Below, one piece after another: positions 1 to 12,736 of a DNA stretch of 64,000 nt. Source of the DNA: Pontederia crassipes (Eukaryota > Streptophyta > Magnoliopsida > Commelinales > Pontederiaceae); assembly GCA_030549335.1 (NCBI GenBank), contig CM060188.1, positions 47,085,696 through 47,149,695 on the forward strand, read 5' to 3'. Within the stretch, counting starts at the first letter, position 1, and each line of letters begins with the position of its first letter. The notes under the pieces were generated by a model, which made no database searches, had not been told where the DNA came from, and saw only the letters and a list, made by a program, of their open reading frames with translations. Made by a program: the position numbers and the translations under genes.

Positions 1-700
1 ATACATAGTATAACTTTGTTTATTATTGGGTAGACAAAGAATAATTATGTCAGGATTAAGGATAAATCTTTTCCTATATTTGAAGATATGATTTTCCTAT
101 TTGTAGAAAATATTGTTTTTGGAAAGCAAGAGACACAAGTAATATCCCACGATAGCAGGTTCGGTTCTTTTGAAGAGGATATGGATGGAATTGATTTAAT
201 AACACAAACATTAATAACAAAAAATAAAATCAAAACTAAAGTCGTCATCTTACTTTTATGATGAATGATCCTATGACCAAACCATACATGAAGTGTACCT
301 TTGATAGTCCAAATTTTATTTATTGAAAAAGACATAGATCTAATTTTGCAACTTAAGAGCAATGTAAAAACATTCCTCCATATGCTTATCAAGCGTTGAT
401 TGATCTTACTGAATAGGACATGATAAGACTTGAAATGACACATGATATTTACCAAAACGAACAACAATATTATGTTTTACTATGAGATGACATTCTATCT
501 AATAGACTATTGCATTTTGGAAATGGAAAGTAGTTTATCAAAAACATTTTTTATTGTATGTTATTATCTTGATTTTTTTCTATTGCCAACTAAGTATTCT
601 TCTTTCTATGTTGTATATATGTTTTAGATGAATTTTTCTTAATATCATTCTTTTATATTTTTGTTACTAATGCAAGGAAAATAAAGACTACAAATAAATG
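1..700. other. AT-rich intergenic DNA
   Basis: No convincing gene is seen. The open frames here are short, rich in Ile, Phe and Leu, and show no domain motif. No delimited repeat was recognised. Confidence 0.5.
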
Positions 701-785
701 AGCACATACGTCTCACTGATGAAATTTGAACCCATGACCTCTCGATCTTCGAGTGATAGTGTGCACCACTGCGCTACACCTTCTT
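700..785 (-). mobile_element. tRNA-like SINE head (pol III boxes)
   Basis: Read on the minus strand, 776-766 spells TAGCGCAGTGG, an exact match to the pol III A-box consensus. About 35 bases further on, 733-721 spells GGGTTCAAATTTC, close to a B box. The spacing is that of a tRNA, but the bases around the boxes do not fold into a tRNA cloverleaf, so a tRNA-derived SINE is the better reading. The body would run towards lower coordinates (about 600-700). I see no clear tail or target-site duplication, so the far end is not fixed. Confidence 0.5.
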
Positions 786-1194
786 ATTTCGATCAAGATC
801 CATCGGTGTCCAGGGCTACTAGCACTCGACTAATTCGGTGTTCAGACGAGAGTTATATGAATAAATCTTGGTCAAAGTGGTGACTTTGGAAATTGAACGT
901 GGAGCTACTAGCATATAACATGATCCCATGACACAATCTCGCTATCCAGTTGTGCCAATCATCTTTAGTTTTCGCTACACCTGCTTTTATATTAAGTAGA
1001 TGTATATAATTAATTTGAGAAAATTATTGATTAAGGAGGATGAATTTCATGAGCTAGTGATATCAACTCTAAATTCAAGTAGTATAATTGATCTTACGTG
1101 CTTGATTTTGAATGCAAAGAGGGCTTACAAACTCACCCCTTTTTTTAGGACATTAATTGATAACAAACATTGAATGGACATTCAACTAGGTGTT

Positions 1195-2220
1195 TTGATG
1201 AGCATGAGTGCCCATGGTAATGTTCTTGAAACTGAGAACCTCATATCGATCCAATATGAGACATATTACTATAAGAAACCAATTATCATTTTTCTTACAT
1301 TGTATAAGTCATAATGTCTCAAACAAAAATATATCAACATTTGAGATAATTTTACGACAATTTAAAATTGTATTGAATGGTATTTGTGCTATAAACCATG
1401 GGTTTATTTCAATGCCAAATGGATGTAGATGTTCATTCACGCATTCGTGGGAATCACCATTTTCTAGTACATCATATATCTTTAATTGTTGATATTTTTA
1501 TAGTGACTTGGTCTTTTTACATAGTTTATAACTTCATAGAGAATTTCCTAGGTGCGGTTGATGGAACACATATTCTTGCAACAATAAAAAATCAAATTGT
1601 TTTTAGTTTCATAATCATAAGGGCTCCACTCCACAAAATGTTATGATAACATCTTTTGATAATTCATTTCTTCTTATTTGCACTGCTTTGCAGGGATTAG
1701 CATAAGAGAGTTCTTCATTGATGCATATAAAATGGCAAATTTGTCATACATGAAGGTATGGCTCATTTATATGTATTGTTTATGATGCTAACAAAAGTGG
1801 TCACTTCTTTTGTTTAGGTAAGTTTTCTTGTAGATTCTTGATATGCTAATTTTGACAAATTCATAGCTCCATATCAAGGTAGTAGTATCATTTGGGATTG
1901 TACAATATTCCTTTACACAAATATACTCCAATGTCAATCATAGACATGCCCAATTAAGAAATTCTATAAAAAATTATTTGCCATTTTGAAGGCTAGCTTC
2001 AAAATCCTTAAGGTGTTAATGCCTTTTCCGTTCAAAGTGCAACAATGAATTGTCACATTAGATGTTATGAGAGAAATTTAATATGATTTTAATGCATGAC
2101 CTTACAAATGTTGCTATTTGTGATATTTTTCAATAATCCCAATTACAAATTCTAACAATATCAAGGGAGAATGACTTCATGGAGGCATAGCTAGCAAAAT
2201 ATGGAATGCATATGAAAAGT
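1195..2220 (+). pseudogene. Decayed PIF/Harbinger transposase
   Basis: Blocks of a HARBI1-like DDE nuclease appear in the right order but in shifting frames. Around 1268-1330 is ITIRNQLSFFLHCISHN, like the family's EQvaiFLhiisHN block. At about 1540-1575 is FLGAVDGTHI, which matches the catalytic GAiDGTHi motif. At 1818-1885 a GKFLLVDSxYAN...APYQG stretch corresponds to the YYLVDAGYpn..fLaPYRg block. At 1938-2045 NHRHAQLRNSI, then after a frameshift FAILKASFKILKVL, corresponds to the RHsslRNvIErtFGvLKkRF block. The many stops and frameshifts rule out a functional protein. No terminal inverted repeats or TTA/TAA target duplications were located, so only the coding remnant is given. Confidence 0.78.
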
Positions 2221-3289
2221 CCTAGGATTATGTAGCATTTATTGGTGTCAATATTTTATATTGTGCATATATCCTGAAAAACATTTGTCACATGATAATC
2301 TATTTTATGTGGCAAGAAATTGTCAACCAATGAACTTTGATTTCAATAAGAGGCATTACAAGGTAATATTTTTGTTTGCCAACATGTGTTTCATACAAAA
2401 CATTTGACCTCTCATATGTTAGTTCAAATTGATTTTAACATATTGATGTCGAGGTTTGTAGTGTGAGAGCCTAGAATGCAGAATATCACAAAATAACTAA
2501 ATCTAGAGCAAAAGTCAAGTGATTCATGGACCAAGTTGTCTTGAAGGCAGGAAGTGATCAAGTTGGGGAAGTGATCTCACTCAAGAAAAATCTGAAATAA
2601 ATTTTAAAAATTTATAAAATTCTCAACACACAAGTCGAGGCTATAAGCACACAATATCATTATAGTACTAGGGCTTGATATAGGAGAAGAAAGCCGAAAA
2701 CTCTCACTAGATTATTACCAAAAAAAGAAAACTAAATCTAAGGATGTCATTGAAAATATGAAATTAAGTAATGCATTATTGAGCTAGAAACCGCGGTAAA
2801 TGAACTTGCAGGAATTTTATGAATTTTTATTGTGAAACATAAAATAAGATAGAAAGACAATAATATGATCGGGATGGAAAATGATAGGAATAAACATTAG
2901 GGATTAGGGATTGTTTTAGAAAGTTATTTTTTAATGAGGAGAAAATTAGGAAAAGTAGCAGTAGATGATTTAACTCATGGGTGATTCCATTGGCGGTAAT
3001 CACCTTACAAAGTCATTTCACTCTTGCGCCTAATGACTCCAAAATTCGCAAGACTAAAAGCATCACCTAAAATGTATCCATCACTTTTTCACAGTTTTTG
3101 GACATTCTAAATGTCAAGTATCCATGTATGATCACCTTGCGATGTGACATTACGATCGGACTTGGATATTTCTTCTATTGTAAATTGAACCACGGACAAT
3201 CTTTCGACTCGTATTGGTTCTAAGTCACATAGATTGTCCTTCTTGGATAGAGATGACTAGGACCGAATGAAAATAGAGTAGTCATGAAA
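2221..3289. other. Intergenic, nothing recognised
   Basis: AT-rich DNA without a supported gene. Part of it may be the non-coding end of the Harbinger element, but no end could be found. Confidence 0.4.
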
Positions 3290-3610
3290 TCCGATAATAC
3301 CCTAAGTTCACCTCTCAAGTAAACTTGGTATTGACCATTAATCTCCCTTTTGATGCAACTCAGTCGTAACTCAACCTTTCGACCCATATGATATGATAGA
3401 GGAAAAAATTATCCTCTCATATATGAGAAATTGACGTAAAAAATTTGAAAACACTCGAATAGAAAATAAAGAAATGAAATATGATAATACTCTAAGTTCA
3501 CCTCTCGGTCTTACTTGGTACTAATCATCATTTTTTCTTTTGACACAACTCAACCACAACCTGACCGCCCATATGCTATGATTGAGGAATAAGATCGTCC
3601 TCTCGAACTT
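3290..3610. repeat. Two diverged 190-bp tandem units
   Basis: The stretch beginning GATAATAC at 3293 recurs at 3483, a period of 190 bp. Both units run through 'CTAAGTTCACCTCTC', 'ACTTGGTA' and 'CCCATATG.TATGAT'. The copies have diverged by many substitutions, so the duplication is old. It looks like LTR or other retroelement DNA but has no coding trace. Confidence 0.6.
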
Positions 3611-3667
3611 GGAGCTATAGAAATTAACATCAAATTAGCAGAAAACTAAAAAACTATTTTACTTGAT

Positions 3668-3780
3668 CTCACTTCTTCTTGATGTAACCCAATATTTTTT
3701 TAACCGTTCTTCTTGATGTATCCTAATATTTATTCAACTGTTCTTCTTGATGTAACCCAATATTTATTCAACCTTTTGGT
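3668..3780. repeat. Three short tandem units (~36-37 bp)
   Basis: The phrase TTCTTCTTGATGTAACCCAA, followed by TATTTATTCAAC, occurs three times in a row with small changes. It is a minisatellite-like block of about 110 bp. Confidence 0.65.
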
Positions 3781-6700
3781 TTTGGACCAATGTTGAAAAA
3801 TATAAACACCTCTTTGGAAAAGAAGAATGGGACAAGCAAAAAGGACGATTCCGCATCACTAGAAAATCAAGGCGCATAAAAAAATAGCAAAGAAGCATCA
3901 ATGGAACAATTCATAATCCAAAATAGGGGAGGTGATGGTTGCTTAACATAGAAATCAGAAAAAGTATGTTAAAAAATAATTTCATCCACAAATCACCGGC
4001 CATAATTGACTGATTAACTGCTCATTATGCAAGAAGATATACATCAAGGTCCTTGAGTGTTAAAATAGGAAAGAGGGAAAAAATAAGAAAAGGGTGTTGC
4101 TATCAAATCCTCTTACTCAACATTGTCTTCTCCAGGTAGAATTGTTCGAATCCCTTTTTTGGCAATCTCATTTCTTCTTTTATAGTCCTAGGGTTTTATG
4201 CCTTCTATGCACTTGTTCTTTTATCTTATTCTACTTCACTATCTAATTGGAGGAAACTTCCTATGGCTATAAGAAGGAATATAAGATATATAGTTTTGTC
4301 AGGAAGGCAATTTGATCCTCTAATGACAGCTCTCTCCAAAGAAAGAGGGGCATCATCCATCCATATGCACTCACTTGTAGTATTTCATAATATTGCACCC
4401 TGATTCTTTTTCCCCCGATCAGTTCTTCACCTCCAATGATCTTCGAGATTTGGAGATACTAATGAATAAACAAGAAACAAGAGAAAAATAAGAGTATTCA
4501 ATTTCAAAAGCATCAAATTCACATTTCTATAAAAATTGGTGTGGATGAATCTATAAAATTTGAAAATCAACAATAAAATGTGTAGTCATGCATCAAAATA
4601 TAAAGAAATGAAACTAAATTGCATGCTAAACATATTAAAAAAAAGTGTATATAATTTCTCAACATCACATATTGCCTAAAATATTAACATAATTTGTTAT
4701 ACAAATTTGTGGTCATTTAAAAAACCGACTTTGGACTGGGGAAAGGCACACCAATCTTTTACTTTTAGTCAATCATATTGTAGCCAACTATGAACAAGTA
4801 AAATTAGTTGTTATTTGTGTATTAATCAAGTTTGACATTAGCATTGGCATGTAAATTAGTCCACTTTTTGTTGGTTGTGTAATATGTTTAATATCATAGT
4901 GGCGTCAAGTGATTTTATGTACTAATATCATCATGATTAATGTTGGAATTATATATTTTGTGGTACTAATATAATCTAGTTTCCAATTTAATTATGATAC
5001 AATTATATAGAATGTTCGAGTATACAAGTTTAGAGTTTTGTATGTGTGCACGTTGTTAGTGGATGCAAGAGACACTAATCTAAAATATCTAGACACTAAT
5101 CTAAAATATCTAGATCCATAGTGTATCTTTGAAGTGGGAGGACAAATTTCAAGTATAGTAGATGATATCATTATAGAACTTATTTATTCTAATCTTCTTT
5201 TCCCTTTTATGATATGAATATGATGTATTGATGTGGAAATTGGTCCCTAGTTTTTCCATTTATTATAATTTCATGTGATGACAGACATTATTTGTAAAAT
5301 TAGGTGTTGTAATAAATTAACGGAAAGAAAGAAATACAACAAAATTAAAGTTTCAGACTCGAAAAATGAAATAGTTGAAAGTTTTGGATAGGCATCAAAA
5401 GAGAAATGACAAGTGATATTTTTATTACTGATAGGGAAAATTGCCATCTTAATAATTATTATGACCTTATTCTATTTTTGTCCTTTAATTAGCATTTTTT
5501 ACCAACTAAGCAGTTACTTAGAGGATTTAATAACAAATAGTGTGCAACTAAACAAAGCCTAAATGACTTGAGTTTATGAATTGATCTTGTGCTTTTGTGT
5601 TTTATTTGATAATTTAATTTTGAAGTTTTGAGAATATCAAACTCCCCACCCCACTTTGGTGCCTTATAAGCCAGCAAAGCTTTGTTACACACTGATGCAT
5701 AATGAAATCTAACAAATCTCCTTGAAATATTTTATTAATAAAAGCAATCAAAATAAGACTTTGTGATCTATTTTATAATAAAATAGGATCATATCTAGTT
5801 GACTAGCACGTGAAAAAATCATCATGGACTATGAAATGAAGGCACAAATTGTGAGCAATCTTCATGGGTTGTAAGCATGCCTAGCGTTCCATGCCTCTTT
5901 GCAATGATTGTCTTAGGTGGTGCTTTATGGATTATAATATAGGTTTCGTAGATAGTGAAATGACTTTCATGGGACATGAAACCTCTTGTGTATCACACCT
6001 AAGGTAATCCATTCCTTAAATCCAAAATTGTTGACATACTAGATTTCAACTCTTTCCTTCATAATGTATTCATAATAAATATCTACAAGGTATAAATACT
6101 TCTAATGAGCTAATGGTTGGAGCACCACATTGTATGTAACACTATCAAAATTCACTCTCTTACCATGTGCCAATTGGGCTTCTCTTGGATCGTGTTAGCT
6201 ACTATTTACTTATTTTACTTGTCTATAAAGATAAGGAATAATAAATAATCAATAACTAATACTAATTATCATAATAAAAGTATGAAAAACTAATGTATCT
6301 ATTGTTCTCAAATGGTCCTCTTGTTCATCCTATTATATACATTAGAGTAGCAAATGAACTATAATAAAATAAGCAACTGATTTTATCTCATGCACAATTG
6401 CATCACCACAAATATTTTTAATTGCATATGCCTCCATCCTTACTTGTCAGTTATATGTGGGATTCAAATAGATAAACATAGAATATTAATGAGTAAACAA
6501 TACTCAGTGCATAAGATCAATACAAATGAATAAGAAAACTTAATAAAAATACATAATCTATCAACATGATAATATAGTAATTCTATCTATTTTGTACAAA
6601 TAGGTTTATGTTATTTTGTTCATATTATATTATAAGTTTATATTCAAATAGGTTTTTTTTCTATATTCTAAGTTTCTATTATATGTATGTATGTATATAT
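3781..6700. other. AT-rich intergenic DNA
   Basis: No coding feature is supported. A 23-bp unit (AGACACTAATCTAAAATATCT) is doubled at about 5069-5115. The rest is unique-looking AT-rich sequence; a 67-codon minus frame at 5489-5692 has no recognisable motif. Confidence 0.4.
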
Positions 6701-6701
6701 G

Positions 6702-6708
<7 letters not shown>

Positions 6709-6753
<45 letters not shown>
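6709..6753. repeat. (AT)n microsatellite
   Basis: About 22 uninterrupted AT dinucleotides, followed by short runs of GTAT. Confidence 0.95.
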
Positions 6754-6755
<2 letters not shown>

Positions 6756-6930
6756 TATGTATGTATGTATGTTAGGTCTATATATAAAAACTATAAGGGT
6801 ATGTTCATATATAGTTATATATATATATGAAACTATAACTCTATATGTATATGTGTCTGATTAAGTGGGGGAAAAATAAAAGGAAGTCGACCAACTAAAT
6901 TATCCACACAAAAATGCATCACTATTTTGG

Positions 6931-9403
6931 CACTACGTCATGGCTAATAAAAGTAGCATCCGATTAGCGTCGCAAGATTGGGACGCCAAAGAAATGCGAC
7001 GCTAAACCGATGCAATGATGGCTCTACTTAGCGAAGACTAGTGTTGCGTCGCTTATGTGACGCTACTATGGGCTATTGCAACACTATTTCAACACCATTG
7101 CGTGCGCTAAATCATGTCATTTAGTTCAACCTTCATAATTCTATCATTAAGAATATATAAATAAGTTATTTATTATATATATATATATATATATAGGAAT
7201 ACATAAGCAAGTAATATATATATAATGTAGCTAACATATAGTAATATATATGTATTGGAGCAATATATCAACGTCATTGCATCTATACTGTGACGCTAGA
7301 TCATGTCACCTAATTCAACCCTCATAATTCCATGATTAAGAGTATAAAAATAATTTATCTATAATACATATATGTAACATATGATATAGGAATTTATATG
7401 TAGGTAATATATATAATGTAACTAACATATAGTATAAGAATATATACGTAACACATATAATATAGGTAACATATAATATAGGAATACATGTAGGTAAGTG
7501 TAAGAATACATATGTAGGTAACATATATATTTAATTAGGAATATTTAATTCGAAAAGCATCCACTTAGCATCTACATAGCGTCGCAACGCCTGCGACACT
7601 AATTAGCGTCTCATAGTGATGACTCCAAAACAGCGCAAGCGGTCAGCGCCCATATCGACTCCATCATTCGCGCCGACATAGCATCACACATTTTGTGATG
7701 CTATTTTAGCGTCGAGCTCTCTTGACACCAATATAGCGCTACAATCTGTCTCTATTTTGATGCTATGTCATGGCTAATAAAAGTAGCGTCCGATTAGCAT
7801 CACCACAATGTCGCAAGATTGGGACGCCAAAGCAATGCGGTGCTAAATTGACGCAATGGTGGATCTATTTAGCGACGACAAGTGTTGCATCTCTAATGTG
7901 ACGCTACTATGGGCTATTGCAACACTATTTTAAGACCATTGCGTGCGCTAAATCATGTCACTTAATTCAACCTTCATAATTCCATGATTAAGAATATATA
8001 AATAATTTATCTATAATATATAGATGTAACATGTGATATAGGAATACATATGCAGGTAATACATATAATGTAGCTAACATATAACAATATATATGTATTG
8101 GAACAATATATCAACGTCATTGCGTCTATACTGTGACGCTAGATCATGTCACCTAATTCAACTCTCATAATTCCATGATTATGAATGTAAAAATAATTTA
8201 TCTATAATACATATATGTAACATATGATATAGGAATTTATATGTAGGTAATATATATAATATAACTAACATATAGTATGCAAATATATACATAAGTAACA
8301 CATATAATATAGGTAACATATAATATAGGAATACATGTGTAGGTAAGTATACGAATACATATGTAGGTAACATATATATTTAATTAGGAATATTTAATTC
8401 GAAAAGCATCCACTTAGCATCTACATAGCGTCGCAACGCCTACGACGCTAATTAACGTCTCATAGCGACGACACCAAAATAGCGCACGCAGTCGGCACCC
8501 ATATCGACTCCGTCAGTTGTGTCTACATAGCGTCGCATGTTTTGTGATGCTAATTTAGCATCGGGTCTCTTGACACTAATACAATGCTTATGATCTGTCG
8601 CTATTTTGGGCTACGTCATGGCTAGTAAAAGTAGCGTCCGATTAGCATCTCCACGATGTCGCAAGATTTGGACGTCAAAGCAATGCGGCGCTAAACTGAC
8701 TCAATGGTGTCTCTATTTAGCGTCGACAAATGTTGTGTCTCTAATGTGACGCTACTATGGGCTATTGCAACACTATTTTAACACCATTACGTGCGCTAAA
8801 TCATGTCACTTAGTTCAACCTTCATAATTCTATGATTAAGAATATATAAATAATTTATTTATAATATATATATATATAGGTAATACATATAATGTAGCTA
8901 ACATATAGCAATATATACATATTGGAACAATATATCAATGTCATTGCGTCTATATTGTGACGCTAGATCATGTCACCTAATTCAACCCTCATAATTCTAT
9001 GATTAAGAATATAAAAATAATTTATCTATAATACATATATGTAACATATAATATAGGAATTTATATGTAGGTAATATATATAATGTAACTAACATATAGT
9101 ATATGAATATATACATAAGTAACACATATAATATAGGAGTACATGTGTAGGTAAGTGTACGAATACATATGTAGGTAACATATATATTTAATTAGAAATA
9201 TTTAATTCGAAAAGCGTCCACTTAGCATCTACATAGCATCGCAATGCCCGTGACGCTAATTAGCATGTTATAACGACGACGCCAAAACAGTGCAAACGAT
9301 CGACGCCCATATCGACTCTGTGAGGCATAGCGTTGCACGTTTTGTGATGCTAAATTAGTGTCAAGCTCTCTTGACACCAATACAACACTACGATCTACCG
9401 CTC
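6931..9403. repeat. Tandem array, three units of about 0.8 kb
   Basis: The phrase CTA(C/T)GTCATGGCTA(A/G)TAAAA begins units at 6933, 7763 and 8611, giving spacings of 830 and 848 bp, and the third unit fades near 9400. Each unit has a GC-richer part full of short motifs in both orientations (AGCGTCGC, GCGACGCTA, GACGCTA) and an AT-rich part (AATATATAT, TAGGTAACATATA). Within a unit, the phrase around ATCATGTCACCTAATTCAAC occurs twice, about 195 bp apart. The dense inverted 'GCGTCGC' motifs resemble the subterminal repeats of CACTA transposons, and CACTAC does stand at 6931. However, the candidate far end (TTTGTAGTG at 9617-9625) has no matching 3-bp duplication, so the CACTA link is only a suggestion. 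No unit encodes a protein. Confidence 0.85.
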
Positions 9404-9625
9404 ATTTTCTCGATCTGACACATAATAATAGCGCCGAAGTAGCATCCCATGGTGTAATATTTCGCGCGACTTTCTATAACACTAAGTCGATGCTATGGGG
9501 AGGTAGTTAGCTTCGCAATGGGTTGACTCAATCTCGCTGCTATGGAGATGCTATTGGTGTCGACTTAGTGTCTCCTTGTTTTGCGATGCTAACTACCATC
9601 ACTATTCGGCAGTTTGTTTGTAGTG

Positions 9626-10611
9626 TATTCTCTATATCCTTCTTTTCTCTTTTCTATTGTGTTCTATCTTTTTTGTCTTGTTATTTTTTGTTTTTTTCTA
9701 TTCCATTCATCTTCTTCTCTTCTTTCACTACATCTTTTACTTTAACAGTTTTCTATGACATCTATATGTTTTGTTTTAATGTGAGCTCGACTTCTTTCAT
9801 TATGGAGTAGGATAAAATTGGATCAAATCATGATCAAAAGTGGATACTTGTAATAAAAAGGATGAGACTAATTTATAAATCTCAGGATTGTGAGGCTATT
9901 TCTACCCACTATGTTGTTAGGGTGATGAGATTTATTAATACCCACATTCATTTTTTTTATTAGGATGGTGGAGCTATTAGTGCCCACCTTCTATTATGTT
10001 CTATTAACAATCAACAACACATGAAGTCTTATTTTATGTCTTTTATCTTTTGAACTAATTAACATCCTTACTATTCTCTATTCAACATCATCAATGTAGG
10101 GGTACATTGTTTTTACACAATAGGGGTGATAAAATAACCCTAATCCTAAAATGTTTACTGAATCCGAACCATGTATATACAAATCTAGGTAGGATATTTT
10201 ATAATCTAGATCGGGTCAGGTCAGAACTGGATCCGTCTTCTTCAAAACTCGGATCGTGTTCAATTATAGCCCATTCTACTCTAATATTGGCAAAACTTGG
10301 GCCAAGTCAGAAGGTGGTTCGGATTGGATTTGCTGACATCATGAATCATTTCTATTAACATCAAAACTCAATTCGAGTATAATTTGAACTCAGGTCGTGC
10401 CGGCGAAACAAATCCGCTTTCCTGAAAACCATTGCGGTCTAGTTCTACTATGAATTCAAGTTGGGATCGAAATGAGGCCACGTCGAGTTTGCCGATCTAC
10501 TAAAGAACCTGAGCTGGGTTCCTCTTGCGCGAGGTTTGTTGGAACTTTGGTGCAGTTTTTCCTAAAGTTTAACATATCATATTTTTTTTAATGATTCCTT
10601 TCAGCATAAAA
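9626..10611. other. Intergenic, nothing recognised
   Basis: No supported gene. A pyrimidine-rich stretch (9630-9760) gives a spurious frame of mostly Phe and Ser. 10110-10560 contains GGATC/GGGTC-rich text that looks repeat-derived but is not assignable. Confidence 0.4.
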
Positions 10612-11459
10612 TGTAATGCCCCCAAAATCAGCCCTCCTGTCACGTAAGTCATCAGATTGATCCTAGAGATGCTACACTGCCCGCTAACTCTTGACTATAC
10701 GATAACTTTGACCATTCAACGAATAGCACACATGGCACTGAATAAAATAGTAATAAACTCAATAAAAACTTTATTGCGGAAGAAAAAACTCTAAAACGTC
10801 CAAAGACACCACATCTAGTGCAATCCATAAATGGAAAGGAAATGACAATAATATCCAATAGGTTTAAACAAATGACCACATGTCTAATTTCAAGAAGAAA
10901 GACCAAATTATTCATTAATGTGGAAACAAACTAATGCAAATGAAAGAAAAAAAGACAACTATTGCTTGATGAGTCATGTGCAGCGATCCTTGAGCTCTAT
11001 GTCCTTCATTACTCCTCTCTAACAAGGTTCTCACCTGTAAAATCCCAAATGCAGGAGCATGGAATACCCGTGAACGAAAATGCCCAGTACTATAGAAAAC
11101 ATGGGCTATAATTGATAATCAAATTATGCTCGGATAATTGATGAGTAAGTAATAGGATAACATGCTTTAAACGAGTGATCCATACTTTGGTTGCAATATA
11201 TAATGAATCATTCTTTACTATGTCTATACTTTACTTTGTTCTTTGATATGCTAATACTTTGTCTTTACTATGCATTACTCTGTACGTTACCATACCATAC
11301 TTTACTATACTTTACTTTACCATGTTCTGTACTATATTTTTTACTTTAACTATATCGTCTTCGAAGTCTTTTGTCCCATGCGAGCTCGACTTTATTAGGT
11401 TGGAAAGCTAGAGGTGCCTCTATACATATGTGAAGTCAGATATGCTTACTTTGGATGAG

Positions 11460-11787
11460 GTGTAATGCCAATGCATACCCTCTTAGAGATACAGGTGGGA
11501 GAGGACCTGTACACTGGGAATAGTGGTCGTTAAGGACCAGTAGGTTCGTTGTTTCCGTAGCTAAGCTACCTGTCCCTCTGGCGCTATACTCTGTAATCAA
11601 TATAATGTCCTCTTTGAAGAAGGAGATATGTCAATGCATAACCCTTTTCAGAATACAGGTGGGAGAGGACTTGTACCTCGGAGCAGTGGTCGTTAAGGAC
11701 CTATAGGTTCGCTATTTCCTCAGCTCAACTATCTACCCCTCCTCTGTATTATACAATGATCTTTACTCTGTACTTTGCATGGCACAT
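11460..11787. repeat. Two tandem 164-bp units
   Basis: ACAGGTGGGAGAGGAC at 11491 returns at 11655 with the downstream phrases 'AGTGGTCGTTAAGGACC' and 'TAGGTTCG' in the same order. The duplication lies inside the presumed Gypsy LTR. Confidence 0.8.
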
Positions 11788-12736
11788 AGAAATCCCGTTG
11801 TTTCATCTTTGCTTTACTTATTTTATTTATCATCTGTGGAGAGTTTAGAAATGATAGATCACAAAGAGGTAAAATCAAATCCCTCTTGTGACTAAGTCAT
11901 GTCCTATTACTATGTTCATTGTATCAAGCTTCAACTCGTCCTATAAGGAGGGAAGGGTCCACTAGAGTCTACACACTATTAGAGATGACCTCAAGTGGGC
12001 CTGTCGAAAGGGCCCAACGAAAGGCACACTATTTTGGCTAACAGAACCCGAGCCAGTTGGGGAGGACCCAGGCCGGGTTGCTGTTGGGCGACTCAGGCAC
12101 ATGGCCCGGTCCGAGTCGAGAGCCAACTCGGGCCGGGTTGTGGACTATACACCGGCGTGCCATCCCGGCCGAGCTCATGCTCGGTCCGGTCTACCGATTG
12201 ATGTGACCCGGGCCGAGTTGGAATTCGACTCAGTCAGGTCGATGTTTGGGGATCACGCGACTTCTTTCGACACGATGACTCGGTCTAGTTCCTCTGTGAC
12301 TCGGGCCGTGTCCTGGTAAGACTCGGGCCGAGTCAGCAGTGACTCGGGCTAGGTTGCTGGTGCGCAGACCTGCGTCCGTCTTCTTCTCTTTCTCCGGCCA
12401 CCTTTCGGCCGTCGGATTACGATGATAAAAATACAAAATAGGTCGTTCATGACCTCTAGATCGATATGGAGTCATCATACACATTTTATGATTAACAAAT
12501 CATAGCCTAAGGGGATTAGAACATCTAAGGTACCTTTTCGATCGCTTTTCGGTCGCCAGCGCTTCCTGTGTTGATTCCTCCGGTCCCGATCAGTCCTGGC
12601 TGGTGAGAAGAGTGCAGCCGGCCTCGAGTGCGTCGAGGAAGGCCTGCGTGCGCCGGACGTCTGCCGCTCGCTCCTGTCATCCTCGTGTGCGCGGTTCGCC
12701 GGAGCAAGGGAAAAAGAAGAATAGGGGAGGAGGAGG

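Noticed and set aside
720..785. A functional tRNA gene
   Set aside because: The boxes are there but the arms do not pair as a tRNA.
6931..9403. CRISPR-like array
   Set aside because: Units are over 800 bp with internal AT repeats, there are no short identical repeats with unique spacers, and the genome is eukaryotic.
6931..9625. Calling the tandem array one CACTA transposon
   Set aside because: CACTAC at 6931 and TTTGTAGTG at 9617-9625 are suggestive, but the flanking triplets are TGG and TAT and the inner bases of the ends do not match.
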